Shown here piece after piece: positions 51,126-60,383 of a stretch of DNA of 64,000 bases. The stretch covers positions 53,899-117,898 of the forward strand of contig JAFSFI010000004.1 of the NCBI GenBank assembly GCA_017435255.1, written 5' to 3'. Position 1 is the stretch's first letter; each line of letters opens with the position of its first letter. Position numbers and translations under genes: made by a program. Below the pieces are notes generated by a model. It ran no database searches. It was not told where the DNA came from and worked only from the letters and a program-made list of their open reading frames with translations. Source of the stretch: Bacilli bacterium (GTDB lineage Bacteria; Bacillota_I; Bacilli_A; RF39; UBA660).

Positions 51126-52421
51126 TTATCTTTTATTTGTTATTGGAACAATAACTTCTTTACCACCCATATATGGTTGTAATACTTTTGGAATATTAAT
51201 GCTTCCGTCTTCGTTATAATTGTTTTCTAAAAGTGCGATTAAAGCTCTTGTATTAGCAAGAACAGTATTATTTAATGTATGTAAATAATATGTTCCTTTT
51301 TCACCTTTAGTCCTAATTCCTAATCTTCTTGCTTGTGCATCACCCAAAGTAGAACAACTTCCTACTTCAAAATATTTTTGTTGACGTGGACTCCATGCTT
51401 CAATATCACAAGATTTAACTTTTAAATCAGCTAAATCACCACTGCAACATTCAAGTTGTCTTACCGGAATATCCATGTTTCTAAATATTTCTACTGTATA
51501 TCTCCACATCTTTTCATACCATTCCATAGATTGTTCAGGTTCACATAATACTATCATTTCTTGTTTTTCAAATTGATGAACTCTATAAATTCCTCGTTCT
51601 TCAATACCATGAGCCCCGACTTCTTTTCTAAAACATGGAGAATATGAAGTCATAGTAATTGGCAACTCTTCTTTCTTAATAATTTGATCTTTAAATTTAC
51701 CAATCATAGAATGTTCACTAGTACCAATTAAATATAAGTCTTCTCCTTCTATTTTATACATCATAGCATCCATTTCTGCAAAAGACATAACTCCAGTTAC
51801 TACATCGCTTCTAATCATGAATGGTGGAATGCAGTATATAAATCCTTTATCTATCATATAATCTCTAGCATAACTGAGCATTGCTGTAGAAAGTCTTGCA
51901 ATATCCCCCATTAAATAGTAGAACCCATTTCCACTTGTTCTACCACTTGCATCTTTATCCATTCCTTTTAAATTATTAATAATATCTGCGTGATATGGTA
52001 TTTCATAGCTAGGTACTTTTGGTTCACCAAACTTTTCAACCTCAACATTCTCACTATCATCTTTACCAACAGGAACACTTCCATCAATGATATTTGGAAT
52101 AACCATCATACGACTTTTAATCTCTTTAGTTAATTCTGCTTGAACAGCTTCTAAATCAGTAATTTCTTTGCTCATTACCGCAATCTTTTCTTTTATGGCA
52201 TTAGCTTCATCAATTTTCTTATCTTTCATTAGAAGACCAATTTCACTACTCATTTTGTTTTTATCTGACTTTAATCCGTCAGCTTTAGTTTGAGCCTCTC
52301 TTACTTTTATATCCATTTCATAAACTTCATCTACTAAAGAAAGTTTTTCATCTTGAAACTTTTTCTTAATATTTTCTTTGACTAATTCTCTATTTTCTCT
52401 TATTAACTTAATATCTATCAT
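51126..52421 (-). CDS. serS: Seryl-tRNA synthetase
   Basis: 431 residues behind AAAGGAGATGG. N-terminal two-helix tRNA-binding coiled coil (about 1-110), then class II motifs: 'ARLSTAMLSYARDYM' (motif 1), 'SPCFRKEVGAHGIEERGIYRVHQFEKQEM' (motif 2), and 'HTLNNTVLANTRALIALLENN' (motif 3). The usual length is 420-430. It is expressed with the HD-domain gene from a T-box leader. Confidence 0.97.
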   Translation of the reverse strand: MIDIKLIRENRELVKENIKKKFQDEKLSLVDEVYEMDIKVREAQTKADGLKSDKNKMSSEIGLLMKDKKIDEANAIKEKIAVMSKEITDLEAVQAELTKEIKSRMMVIPNIIDGSVPVGKDDSENVEVEKFGEPKVPSYEIPYHADIINNLKGMDKDASGRTSGNGFYYLMGDIARLSTAMLSYARDYMIDKGFIYCIPPFMIRSDVVTGVMSFAEMDAMMYKIEGEDLYLIGTSEHSMIGKFKDQIIKKEELPITMTSYSPCFRKEVGAHGIEERGIYRVHQFEKQEMIVLCEPEQSMEWYEKMWRYTVEIFRNMDIPVRQLECCSGDLADLKVKSCDIEAWSPRQQKYFEVGSCSTLGDAQARRLGIRTKGEKGTYYLHTLNNTVLANTRALIALLENNYNEDGSINIPKVLQPYMGGKEVIVPITNKR

Positions 52422-52919
52422 TTAATCCATCTCCTTTAATCTATTTGTTATTTTTTCATAAGCAGGAACATATCTTCTTTTAACCCTATCAATATCTTCT
52501 AATGTAGGATTATTAATTCTTAATATATCCATATTGTTTTCCAAATCTGCAAGTTTAACATTTAATGCCTCACGAGATCCGTTTTCAACAATATAATTTA
52601 TATAATCTTTATAATCGATTGGTTTAATTCTAGTTAATACTTTTACATCATTAACTATTTTTTCCGGAAAACCAATCTCAATCAAATCTTTTTCCGAGAC
52701 TTTTTTATCCTCTATTATATCATGTAATAGTGCAACTACTTTTTCTTCTATAGTATTAACATGCTTATAAACATAAATAATATGCAACATATAAGGCATA
52801 CCACCTTTATCAACATCATGTTCAAACAAAGTTGTCACTATTTCTAAAGCCTTATAAATTAAATTATCAGAATTTTTAATGCTTTGATATTTTTCTTCAT
52901 CAAAATAATTTTTTAACAT
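52422..52919 (-). CDS. HD-domain hydrolase (RelA/SpoT hydrolase-like)
   Basis: 165 residues behind TAGGAGGAAAT. An HD phosphohydrolase domain with metal ligands His46 ('MLHIIYV'), His66-Asp67 ('LLHDIIED') and Asp in 'VKLADLENNMDI', the ED and ND patterns of the RelA/SpoT hydrolase half (also in small hydrolases). No synthetase, TGS or ACT domain is present. It is the first gene after the T-box leader and serS begins 1 bp after its stop. A (p)ppGpp or nucleotide hydrolase is likely; the substrate is inferred. Confidence 0.78.
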   Translation of the reverse strand: MLKNYFDEEKYQSIKNSDNLIYKALEIVTTLFEHDVDKGGMPYMLHIIYVYKHVNTIEEKVVALLHDIIEDKKVSEKDLIEIGFPEKIVNDVKVLTRIKPIDYKDYINYIVENGSREALNVKLADLENNMDILRINNPTLEDIDRVKRRYVPAYEKITNRLKEMD

Positions 52920-52924
52920 ATTTC

Positions 52925-53150
52925 CTCCTAAAACAAAAAAAGACTAACAATAGGAGCGAACATATCGCGGTGCCATCCTACTTTAGCCTTAATTTACATA
53001 ACGGTGTATTCCGGAAATAGATACTTAATTTCCCTATTTCACTCATGAGTTGATTCAGTACCTTAATTCTTAGTTTCCACCACCCACTAAGTCTCTATAA
53101 AATAATCCAATACTTACTAATCTCATTCATCGATTTATAAACTGATTCTA
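52925..53150 (-). promoter_or_regulatory. T-box riboswitch leader (Ser) for HD-hydrolase and serS
   Basis: On the minus strand the T-box core GGATGGCACCGCGAT (around 52965-52979) is preceded by about 170 nt of leader with stem I-like pairing, and followed by a terminator hairpin (TAGGA...TCCTA outer and GCGA/TCGC inner arms) with a T run before AGGAGG. It responds to uncharged tRNA; the downstream serS makes Ser the expected cognate. I could not fix the specifier codon. Confidence 0.88.
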
Positions 53151-53155
53151 ACACA

Positions 53156-53533
53156 TTATCTCATTTTTTTCAATAATTTAGATACACTTTCTCTTCTCTT
53201 ATAGTTAAGTAAAAAACTTTCAATGTTAGTTATATTATCCTGATGATTTTCAACCCTAATAACTTCGCCATATTCATTAACTGAAATAAAAAACACAGGT
53301 GAAGTTTCATTTTCTGTTTTAGATGTGTTTACATATCTAAAAGGTGCTATTCTATCAGCCATAAACACTTCATTGATTAAACTTTCCTTATGACTCATAA
53401 AAACTTCTGACAAATCAGGTATAGCTCTTTTCAATTTTCCATTATCATCAAAATACAGTAAAGCATACTCTGTAAATTGTAGTTCTTCTATATCACTATA
53501 ACTAATAGGTGTAACTGCAGATGTTATTACCAT
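53156..53533 (-). CDS. Small soluble protein of unknown function
   Basis: 125 residues from the ATG at 53533 (MVITSAV), with AAGGAGG 7 bp upstream; an in-frame ATG 57 bp further up has no site. It holds strands 'TEYALLYFDDNGKLKRAIP' and 'SPVFFISVNEYGEVIRVEN' and ends in a basic helix 'NYKRRESVSKLLKKMR'. I do not recognise a family. It directly precedes the Ser T-box leader on the same strand. Confidence 0.6.
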   Translation of the reverse strand: MVITSAVTPISYSDIEELQFTEYALLYFDDNGKLKRAIPDLSEVFMSHKESLINEVFMADRIAPFRYVNTSKTENETSPVFFISVNEYGEVIRVENHQDNITNIESFLLNYKRRESVSKLLKKMR

Positions 53534-53573
53534 TACATGTCCTCCTTTGTACAAGGAACATATTATAACAAAG

Positions 53574-53596
53574 AAAAAAGAGTTTTGCAACTCTTT
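53574..53596 (-). terminator. Terminator after the truncated secreted-protein gene
   Basis: AAAGAGTT/AACTCTTT stem over a TTGC loop, with a minus-strand T run. Confidence 0.75.
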
Positions 53597-53605
53597 ACAA
53601 TAACA

Positions 53606-54325
53606 TTAATATGTTATTTTACTATTATCAAAATAATAACTTCCATCTTCTGCTAATTTAAATGTGTATGTTACTGTTGAACCATTTTCAAAATAATAAT
53701 CAGAATTATTTTGATCATATAAATCAGCTATTTTTTGAGTAAATTTAAAGTCTTTATATACTCCTTCATTACCCAACACAAAATAAAACTTTTCAGTAAC
53801 CTCTATCGAATCACCTTTTTTAACAGTCTTAAATATTTTATCTTTCAATAAATATACCGACATATCACCACATCCGCGTTGATCATATAATTCATAAACA
53901 GCATTATTAGAGTTATATTTTAAATCCATACAACCAGCAACTGGTCCAACAGAAGTATGATTATACCCATTATCAATGCCAAAAATTTCGTTAATACCAT
54001 TCAATACCTCGTTTTGACTTAATTTATAAACAGATATGTATCCTTCTGCACGATCATATTGAAATTGAGAAGTACCATTTATTACAACATACATAGCTAA
54101 TTTAACATCGTCGGTTAAACTTTTATTTGTCCAATCCTGACTAACAAAGACCTCTTCCATTCTTAATCCAGATTCTCCAAAAAGTAAAGTTTTGCCTTGA
54201 ACAAAACTATATATATTTTTATATTCTATTAAATCAATTTCTTCTGGAACAGATTCTTTATCTTCATCTTTATTTTCGTCTTTGTTTTCTTTTTCTTCCT
54301 CCTTATTCTTTGCTTTTGTTTTAAA
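53606..54325 (-). pseudogene. 5'-truncated secreted-protein gene
   Basis: The minus-strand frame is open from 54325 to the stop at 53606 (239 codons) but has no start codon before Met at 54160, and that Met has only a weak site 14 bp away. The first 20 codons encode a charged linker ('KNKEEEKENKDENKDEDKE') like that behind a lipoprotein or signal anchor, but the signal part is absent: the dnaB terminator is directly upstream. The visible domain has two Cys ('AGCMD', 'QRGCGD') and strands such as 'YYFENGSTVTYTFKLAEDGSYYF'. If Met54160 is used, a 184-residue cytoplasmic protein would be made. I judge it a deletion remnant of an exported protein. Confidence 0.6.
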
Positions 54326-54348
54326 TTATAATTATTATTTTTTGCAAC

Positions 54349-54373
54349 AAAAAAGTTTACACAAATGTAAACT
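54349..54373 (-). terminator. Terminator after dnaB
   Basis: AGTTTACA/TGTAAACT stem over CAAA, with a minus-strand T run, overlapping the dnaB stop codon. Confidence 0.85.
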
Positions 54374-55677
54374 CAAGAAAATTCTTTTAATAGATTATCC
54401 AATTCTTCTTCCTCTTCTTTTGATAGCTCTTTATTCTCTATTTTTTTATCAAACCAAGAAGGCAACTGTTCTTCTTTTGGTTTATAATTTTTAGTAGTTA
54501 CGGATTTCTTCTCTTCAAACTTTTTCTTTAATTTCTTATGTTCTTTTTCCGCAGTTCTCATTGCAGCTTCAGCCGTTTCTATATTTAATTTACTCCATTG
54601 TGCCGCGACTGTTTCAACATAACTTCTAGTAAATTTTTGATTATTTACCTTTAAGACATAATCTATTAATACATTAACCACTGCCGGTTTCATTTTTTGT
54701 TTAACCATCAAATCTTCAATAATTTGCAATTCTCTTAAAGTAGGTTCACCATTTTTATATTTACTTCTTATATAGTCATAAGGAGTTATATTTTCAAATG
54801 TATATACTTGTTTAGCCCAATTAGAAGTATCTCCACTAGGAGTTTTTAAATAATCAGGTTGTTTACTATAGATAAGAGTAGGAAGTTTCCCCCCTTGTTC
54901 AAATTGATAAAAGTTTCTAGCACTTTTTCTAAGTTCAACTTTATCTATAAGTCCTCTTTCATTCAAACTATTGCGAACTAACCCTTGCATATTTAAGTCA
55001 TCTATATTATAAACAAACGCTAATGAATTAATTAAATACTTTACTTCGTCAGAAAAACATCTATCATTAACCATACTTTTAGGAATAGATGAAATAAGCA
55101 AGTTAAAATCAACACCACTAGTTATTTCAATATTACCCGTGTTCTTTTTGACAATATTATCATTTCCAACAAAAGAATTGCTACTAGCGCTAGTAAATAC
55201 ATTGTTAAAAGATTTAGTAATATCCTCATATTCTTTTAAGTTCATTTTAGGTATTCTAAAACAATTAACTATTTTTTCATATTCTTTTTTACCTAAATTA
55301 TTATAAAGAACAACATTCAAAATAGGATGGTTTAAAAAATCACTAGCAGATAATGGCGCATATAATTCATATACAAAATTATTAACATTACCTTTCTTAA
55401 AATAAGTTTTTAAAAGTCCTACTGCTTCTAATTTTTCTCTAGCAATTAATATATCATCTAATTTTAATTGCATAATGGCCATCAAATGATGATGAGTCAT
55501 TTCATCACTCATTACTTCCCTTTTTAACAAATCATCAAACAAAGTAAAATATAAAGTTGTAGCAGTATGTCCAATAATCGGTTGATATAACATCGTTACT
55601 AATTTACGATCTACTTCGTCTACAATCGTCTTATTAATAACAACATATGTATCTGCAGGTAAAATTGTGTGCTCCAT
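54373..55677 (-). CDS. dnaB: Replication initiation / helicase loader DnaB (DnaD-like)
   Basis: 434 residues from the ATG at 55677 (MEHTILPAD) behind GGTGGTGAT; an ATG 72 bp earlier has no site. An N-terminal winged-helix region ('VDEVDRKLVTMLYQPIIGHTATTLYFTLFDDL') and a DnaB_2/DnaD domain with 'ENITPYDYIRSKYKNGEPTLRELQIIEDLM' and 'VNVLIDYVLKVNNQKF' identify the Bacillus-type DnaB, which with DnaD and DnaI loads the replicative helicase. The C-terminal part is a Lys/Glu helix. This gene is typical of Firmicutes. The usual dnaI neighbour is not present here. Confidence 0.85.
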   Translation of the reverse strand: MEHTILPADTYVVINKTIVDEVDRKLVTMLYQPIIGHTATTLYFTLFDDLLKREVMSDEMTHHHLMAIMQLKLDDILIAREKLEAVGLLKTYFKKGNVNNFVYELYAPLSASDFLNHPILNVVLYNNLGKKEYEKIVNCFRIPKMNLKEYEDITKSFNNVFTSASSNSFVGNDNIVKKNTGNIEITSGVDFNLLISSIPKSMVNDRCFSDEVKYLINSLAFVYNIDDLNMQGLVRNSLNERGLIDKVELRKSARNFYQFEQGGKLPTLIYSKQPDYLKTPSGDTSNWAKQVYTFENITPYDYIRSKYKNGEPTLRELQIIEDLMVKQKMKPAVVNVLIDYVLKVNNQKFTRSYVETVAAQWSKLNIETAEAAMRTAEKEHKKLKKKFEEKKSVTTKNYKPKEEQLPSWFDKKIENKELSKEEEEELDNLLKEFS

Positions 55678-55714
55678 TATATCACCACCAAACTTATATT
55701 TATTATAATCCATT

Positions 55715-55746
55715 AAAAAAATGTGATCAATATAAATCACATTTTT
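55715..55746 (-). terminator. Hairpin terminator between ileS and dnaB
   Basis: AAAAATGTGAT/ATCACATTTTT stem with a minus-strand T-rich flank, 12 bp after the ileS stop. Confidence 0.8.
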
Positions 55747-55758
55747 CATCTTGAATAA

Positions 55759-58700
55759 TTATTTTTTTACTACATCAAATTTAACTTCTAATCCATTTAA
55801 ATTTGTTACTTCGGTTAAATTATCTACTTTTACTAAGTTATCACATAAAGTTTCTTTCTTAATAAAGTCGATGTAATCTTTGATAGACTCTTCAAATTCA
55901 CTATTTTCACCATATAAGATATCAATTCTATCTAAGATATCAAAATTATATGACTTTCTTAAATTTTGAACTTTACTTACTAATTCTCTAGCGATTCCTT
56001 CATCAATTAATTCCTTAGTTAATGTAGTATTTAATACAATAAAGTTATTACCTTCATAACTAGATACAAAACCTTCTTTAGATTCAACTCTAATATCTAC
56101 CATATTAGGTTCTACTACAAAGTCTTGTTCATCTAACTTAACAGTTATAGATTCATCATTTTTTAATTTATTAATATCTTCAGTAGTTAAATTAGTTAAT
56201 ACTTCTTGGAATAGTTTGATTTTTGGACCCAGTACTTTACCAACTTCTTTAAAGTTAGGTTTTACGTTGAAGTTCATATATTTACTTAAATCAATTTCAA
56301 ACACTACTTCTTTAACATTTAATTCTTCTTTAATTAAATCTACTAAATCACTAATAATAGACTCATTCTTACCATCTAGAATTACTTCACTTATTGGTTG
56401 TCTAACTTTAATTTTAGATTCTTCCCTAGAATTTCTTCCTAAAGAAATTAAATCTCTAACTTTATCCATTCTCTCTTCAATTACATCATTGAACTTAGTT
56501 TTATCACATTCTGGATAAGATGATAGATGAACACTTTCTTCACCTGTCAAATTAGTATAAATTTCCTCTACTACGAATGGCGCAATAGGTGCAATCATTT
56601 TACATAACCCGCATAAAACTTCATATGTAGTTTGATATACAGCTTTCTTACTATTATCAAGTTCACTTGCCCAGAATCTTCTTCTATTACGTCTTATATA
56701 CCAATTAGATAAGTCTTCATTTAAGAAATTATTTAGTGCTTTACATACTTTATTTAAATCATATTCTTCCATAGAATCAGTAACATATTTTACTAATTTA
56801 TTATATTTAGATAATAACCATTTATCTATTTCCTCTAAGTCTTCATAATCAACTTTAAATTCTCTTGGATCTAAATTATCAGTGTTTGCATATAATTGGA
56901 AGAATGTATAAGTATTCTTTAATGTACTAAAGAATTTAGATTGAATTTCCTTAATTCCATCTTCATCAAACTTTAATGGAGTCCATACTGGTGATGCATG
57001 CAACATATAAAATCTTGTAGCATCTGCCCCATATTTTTCTAATGTTCCAAAAGGATCGATTGCATTCCCTTTACTCTTATGCATTTTATGACCATATTTA
57101 TCTAATACTAAATCATTTACTAATACATTTTTATAAGGAGCACATCCTTTTATAAATGTTGAAATTACTAATAACGAATAAAACCATCCTCTAGTTTGGT
57201 CAATTCCTTCAGATATAAAGTCTGCCGGGAATTGTTTATCAAATAATTCTTTATTTTCAAACGGATAATGGTATTGTGCAAAAGGCATTGCACCAGAATC
57301 AAACCAGCAATCCATAACATCTTTTACTCGAGTCATTTCTTTTCCACACACTGGACACTTAATATGAACATCATCCACATAAGGTCTATGTAATTCTATA
57401 GATTCATCTATATCTTCTATTGCTTTTTCCACTAATTCAGCGCGAGATCCTACCATCTCATCATGACCGCAAGAACATCTCCACAATGGTATTGGAGTTC
57501 CCCAATATCTATTTCTTGATATCGCCCAATCATTCATATTCTCTAACCAGTTACCAAATCTTTTCTCCCCAACAAAATCTGGATACCAATTAACTTTTTT
57601 ATTTTCTTCAATAATCTTATCTTGGAAAGCGGTAACTTTAATATAAAGACTTGGTTTAGAGTAATATACTAAAGGAGTTTTACATCTCCAACAATGTGGA
57701 TAATTATGCTCCATCTTTTGTTTTTTAAATAATTTATCCTCTTTTGCCAAATATTTAATTATTTCTACTTCTAATTCAGGATCAACTACAAGTCTTCCTT
57801 GCCATGGCCCTTCTGTATAACATCCTTGTTCATCAACAGGATTTAAAATAGGTAAATCATATTTTAACCCAACTTCATAGTCATCTTGACCAAATGCAGG
57901 AGCAATATGTACTATACCTGTACCATCTTCCATAGTTACATAATCAGCACAAGTTACAAAGAACCCTTTTTTGTTTGTTTTTAATATAGGCAATAATTGT
58001 TCATATTCTCTATATTCTAAATCTTTTCCTAAATATTCCTCTACTACTTCATAGTCATCTCCCAAAACCTTATTTGCTAGTTTTTCAGCAACAATAAAGT
58101 TGTATCCTTTTGACAAACACTTTACATATTTTTCATTTGGATTTACACAAGTAGCAACATTTGCCATTAAAGTCCATGGAGTTGTTGTCCATACTAATAA
58201 ATAAGTATTTTCTTCATCTTTTAACTTAAATGGAACAGTTACTGTATTTACGCTTATCTCTTTATAACCTTGAGCCACTTCGTGAGAAGCAAGACCGGTA
58301 CCACACCTTGGACAATATGGTAATATTTTTAATCCATCATAGATTAATCCTTCATCAAAGAATTTCTTTAAAATCCACCACTCTGTTTCAATATAATCAT
58401 TATCATATGTGACATATGGATGTTCCAAATCAATAAATTGTCCTAATTCTTCTGTAAAACGTCTAAAAGCTTCCTCGTTCTTCCATACTGACTCACGACA
58501 CTTTTCATTAAATTCTTTAATACCATATTTTTCAATATCAAGTTTACCAGAGAAACCTAATTCTTTTTCCACTTGTACCTCTACTGGTAAACCATGAGTA
58601 TCCCATCCTACTTTACGTAATACTTTATAACCTTTCATAGTTTTATATTTACAGAAAGTATCTTTCAATAACTTTGCTAAAATATGATGTACTCCCGGCA

Positions 58701-58851
58701 TACCATTAGCAGTAGCGGGTCCATCGTAGAAAACAAAATAATCTTTTCCTTTGTTAATACTTTTATCAAGTACATTCATCTTTTTCCAAGATGACGCCAC
58801 ATTACTTTCAAAACTATGTACTGATTCTTTTGATAATTCTTTAAATTTCAT
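55759..58851 (-). CDS. ileS: Isoleucyl-tRNA synthetase, type-2-like
   Basis: 1,030 residues behind TAAGGAGG. 'FVFYDGPATANGMPGVHHILAKLLKD' and 'GWDTHGLPVEVQVEKELG' hold the class I HIGH motif (HHIL form), and 'KMHKSKGNAIDP' is the KMSKS motif with His for Ser. The FYDGPATANG start, the 1,030 length and the 'TEWWILKKFFDEGLIYDGLKILPYCPRCGT' block match the eukaryote-like type-2 IleRS (as in mupirocin-resistant bacteria) rather than the 920-residue Bacillus type. A T-box leader controls it. The editing domain ('VWTTTPWTL') is present. Confidence 0.93.
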   Translation of the reverse strand: MKFKELSKESVHSFESNVASSWKKMNVLDKSINKGKDYFVFYDGPATANGMPGVHHILAKLLKDTFCKYKTMKGYKVLRKVGWDTHGLPVEVQVEKELGFSGKLDIEKYGIKEFNEKCRESVWKNEEAFRRFTEELGQFIDLEHPYVTYDNDYIETEWWILKKFFDEGLIYDGLKILPYCPRCGTGLASHEVAQGYKEISVNTVTVPFKLKDEENTYLLVWTTTPWTLMANVATCVNPNEKYVKCLSKGYNFIVAEKLANKVLGDDYEVVEEYLGKDLEYREYEQLLPILKTNKKGFFVTCADYVTMEDGTGIVHIAPAFGQDDYEVGLKYDLPILNPVDEQGCYTEGPWQGRLVVDPELEVEIIKYLAKEDKLFKKQKMEHNYPHCWRCKTPLVYYSKPSLYIKVTAFQDKIIEENKKVNWYPDFVGEKRFGNWLENMNDWAISRNRYWGTPIPLWRCSCGHDEMVGSRAELVEKAIEDIDESIELHRPYVDDVHIKCPVCGKEMTRVKDVMDCWFDSGAMPFAQYHYPFENKELFDKQFPADFISEGIDQTRGWFYSLLVISTFIKGCAPYKNVLVNDLVLDKYGHKMHKSKGNAIDPFGTLEKYGADATRFYMLHASPVWTPLKFDEDGIKEIQSKFFSTLKNTYTFFQLYANTDNLDPREFKVDYEDLEEIDKWLLSKYNKLVKYVTDSMEEYDLNKVCKALNNFLNEDLSNWYIRRNRRRFWASELDNSKKAVYQTTYEVLCGLCKMIAPIAPFVVEEIYTNLTGEESVHLSSYPECDKTKFNDVIEERMDKVRDLISLGRNSREESKIKVRQPISEVILDGKNESIISDLVDLIKEELNVKEVVFEIDLSKYMNFNVKPNFKEVGKVLGPKIKLFQEVLTNLTTEDINKLKNDESITVKLDEQDFVVEPNMVDIRVESKEGFVSSYEGNNFIVLNTTLTKELIDEGIARELVSKVQNLRKSYNFDILDRIDILYGENSEFEESIKDYIDFIKKETLCDNLVKVDNLTEVTNLNGLEVKFDVVKK

Positions 58852-58861
58852 ATTATCCTCC

Positions 58862-59100
58862 TTATTAATTAAAAAAAGATAGAAATTCTATAAGGACGAT
58901 ATTACTCGTGGTACCACCTTAATTCATAGAATAATCTATCTTAATAAACTATAACGCGTAACCGTATTTATCTTATCCATAAATCGCATAGAAAGTGATC
59001 TTAGTTAAATTTTACTTATCCTTTTTTTCACCAGCCAAGGACTCTCTTATAGATATTATTCTAACTACGTCTTTCGCACTTGCTTTAATACAACTTAATA
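58862..59100 (-). promoter_or_regulatory. T-box riboswitch leader (Ile) of ileS
   Basis: On the minus strand AAGGTGGTACCACGAG (58905-58920), the T-box core, is followed by ATATCGTCCTTATAG and a T run, which pairs as the terminator arm. About 180 nt of leader upstream provide stem I. The placement 50 bp before ileS makes Ile the cognate. Confidence 0.9.
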
Positions 59101-59125
59101 TAACACATTTATTTTTTGTTTTCAA

Positions 59126-59779
59126 CTATTTTCTACTAAAGCCACTGAATCCGCCATTAGCATCATATCCATAGCTTTCCAAATTAGAAACATCTACCCC
59201 ATTCGGTGCCTTTGGATCACCATATCTAGCGTAGTACAAATCCAACTCATTGTTAAGCGTGATAGCCCCAGGATTTGTTTGAGCAATATTTGCTAATGCC
59301 GCCTTTCTTTCAGGTTTGCTTTGATAAAATGAAAATGTTTCACAGGCACTAAGTAAAATTTTAGGATCACTTAACATTTCATATCCTTTTTCAACACCAT
59401 ACATACTCATAGCATTAGATACTACAACAGCGGTTTGTTCGTGTGTCATATCGGGACTAACATTAACGCCTAATTCCTTTCCAGCTCTAGTGTCATAGAT
59501 AACTTGATAAGTAGCAACATTTACTATATTCTTTAATAGTTCATTTTTTATTGCGTCTTTCCCTAGTGATGCCATCTCATAACGCAAATTATTTTGTCTA
59601 GTATAATCATTGCACACCCCATCAGTTGCATTAATCACCCTAATCATTGCCTCAGCAGAATAAATAGCCGCATTTAATTCTAACTTGGGCTGCGACATAC
59701 TATCTTTAAATGCCTCATTATATTTATGCGTTGTATAATCTATTCCTGCATTCATAATTTCCAGATTAGTCTTGCTCAT
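59126..59779 (-). CDS. Helical protein of unknown function
   Basis: 217 residues from the ATG at 59779 with GAGGTG upstream; the frame extends 36 bp without a better site. Mostly helical and soluble: 'AAIYSAEAMIRVINATDGVC', 'NIVNVATYQVIYDTRAGKEL', and 'ACETFSFYQSKPERKAALANIAQTNPGA'. Two Cys. It ends with a Gly/Ser/Phe-rich tail ('GYDANGGFSGFSRK') and no membrane segment. Family not recognised. It lies upstream of the ileS T-box and transcribes in the same direction. Confidence 0.6.
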   Translation of the reverse strand: MSKTNLEIMNAGIDYTTHKYNEAFKDSMSQPKLELNAAIYSAEAMIRVINATDGVCNDYTRQNNLRYEMASLGKDAIKNELLKNIVNVATYQVIYDTRAGKELGVNVSPDMTHEQTAVVVSNAMSMYGVEKGYEMLSDPKILLSACETFSFYQSKPERKAALANIAQTNPGAITLNNELDLYYARYGDPKAPNGVDVSNLESYGYDANGGFSGFSRK

Positions 59780-59885
59780 AAAAACACCTCTATTCCAACA
59801 TAAATTATAATTCATATATAGTTTTTTTTCAATTTATAAAGAATGAAACTAAGTAAAGTTTACATATTAATAACAGGTGAATATT

Positions 59886-60383
59886 ATGTATTATATAAAT
59901 ACATTCTTTGTTTTTTCCATCTTAGGACACATTATAGAAAACTTTGTATATAAAAATGTTGATAGCGGAATACTTTTTGGTTTATGGACACCGATATATG
60001 GACTCGGAGTAATATTAATTATCTTAATTCATAATACTCTTAAAAAAATAAAAATAAACAAATGCTTATACCCTTTCATTTTATTTGTAGTGAGTGCCAT
60101 ACTATTATCAACTTTAGAATATATAGGTGGAATTTTAATAGAAAAACTATTTGGTCGTATATTTTGGAATTATTCTAATCAGCAGTTTAATATTGGAAAA
60201 TATACATCCCTACGAATGTCCTTAATCTGGGGAATATCAAGTATTTTGGTAGTATATATATTAAAACCAATACTAAATAAAGTCATTAAAAAAATACCAA
60301 AATTCATTACTTATATTTTAGTATTTTTATTTATTATTGACCTTATTTTTACATTTATTAATTTAGGGGATTCACTATCCTAA
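59886..60383 (+). CDS. CmpB-type (ABC-transporter type IV) membrane protein
   Basis: 165 residues from the ATG at 59886, 6 bp after AGGTG; the GTG 9 bp earlier is part of that site. Five membrane helices and the family block 'ILGHIIENFVYKNVDSGILFGLWTPIYGLGVILI' plus 'LEYIGGILIEKLFGRIFWNYSNQQFNIGKYTSLRMSLIWG' are those of the ABC_trans_CmpB/DUF1113 family. The ABC-permease name of the family is unproven. No ATPase gene is near. Confidence 0.82.
   Translation: MYYINTFFVFSILGHIIENFVYKNVDSGILFGLWTPIYGLGVILIILIHNTLKKIKINKCLYPFILFVVSAILLSTLEYIGGILIEKLFGRIFWNYSNQQFNIGKYTSLRMSLIWGISSILVVYILKPILNKVIKKIPKFITYILVFLFIIDLIFTFINLGDSLS

Noticed and set aside
56216..56518. 100-codon plus-strand frame within ileS
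   Set aside because: Antisense shadow of the conserved ileS frame, no RBS, biased composition.
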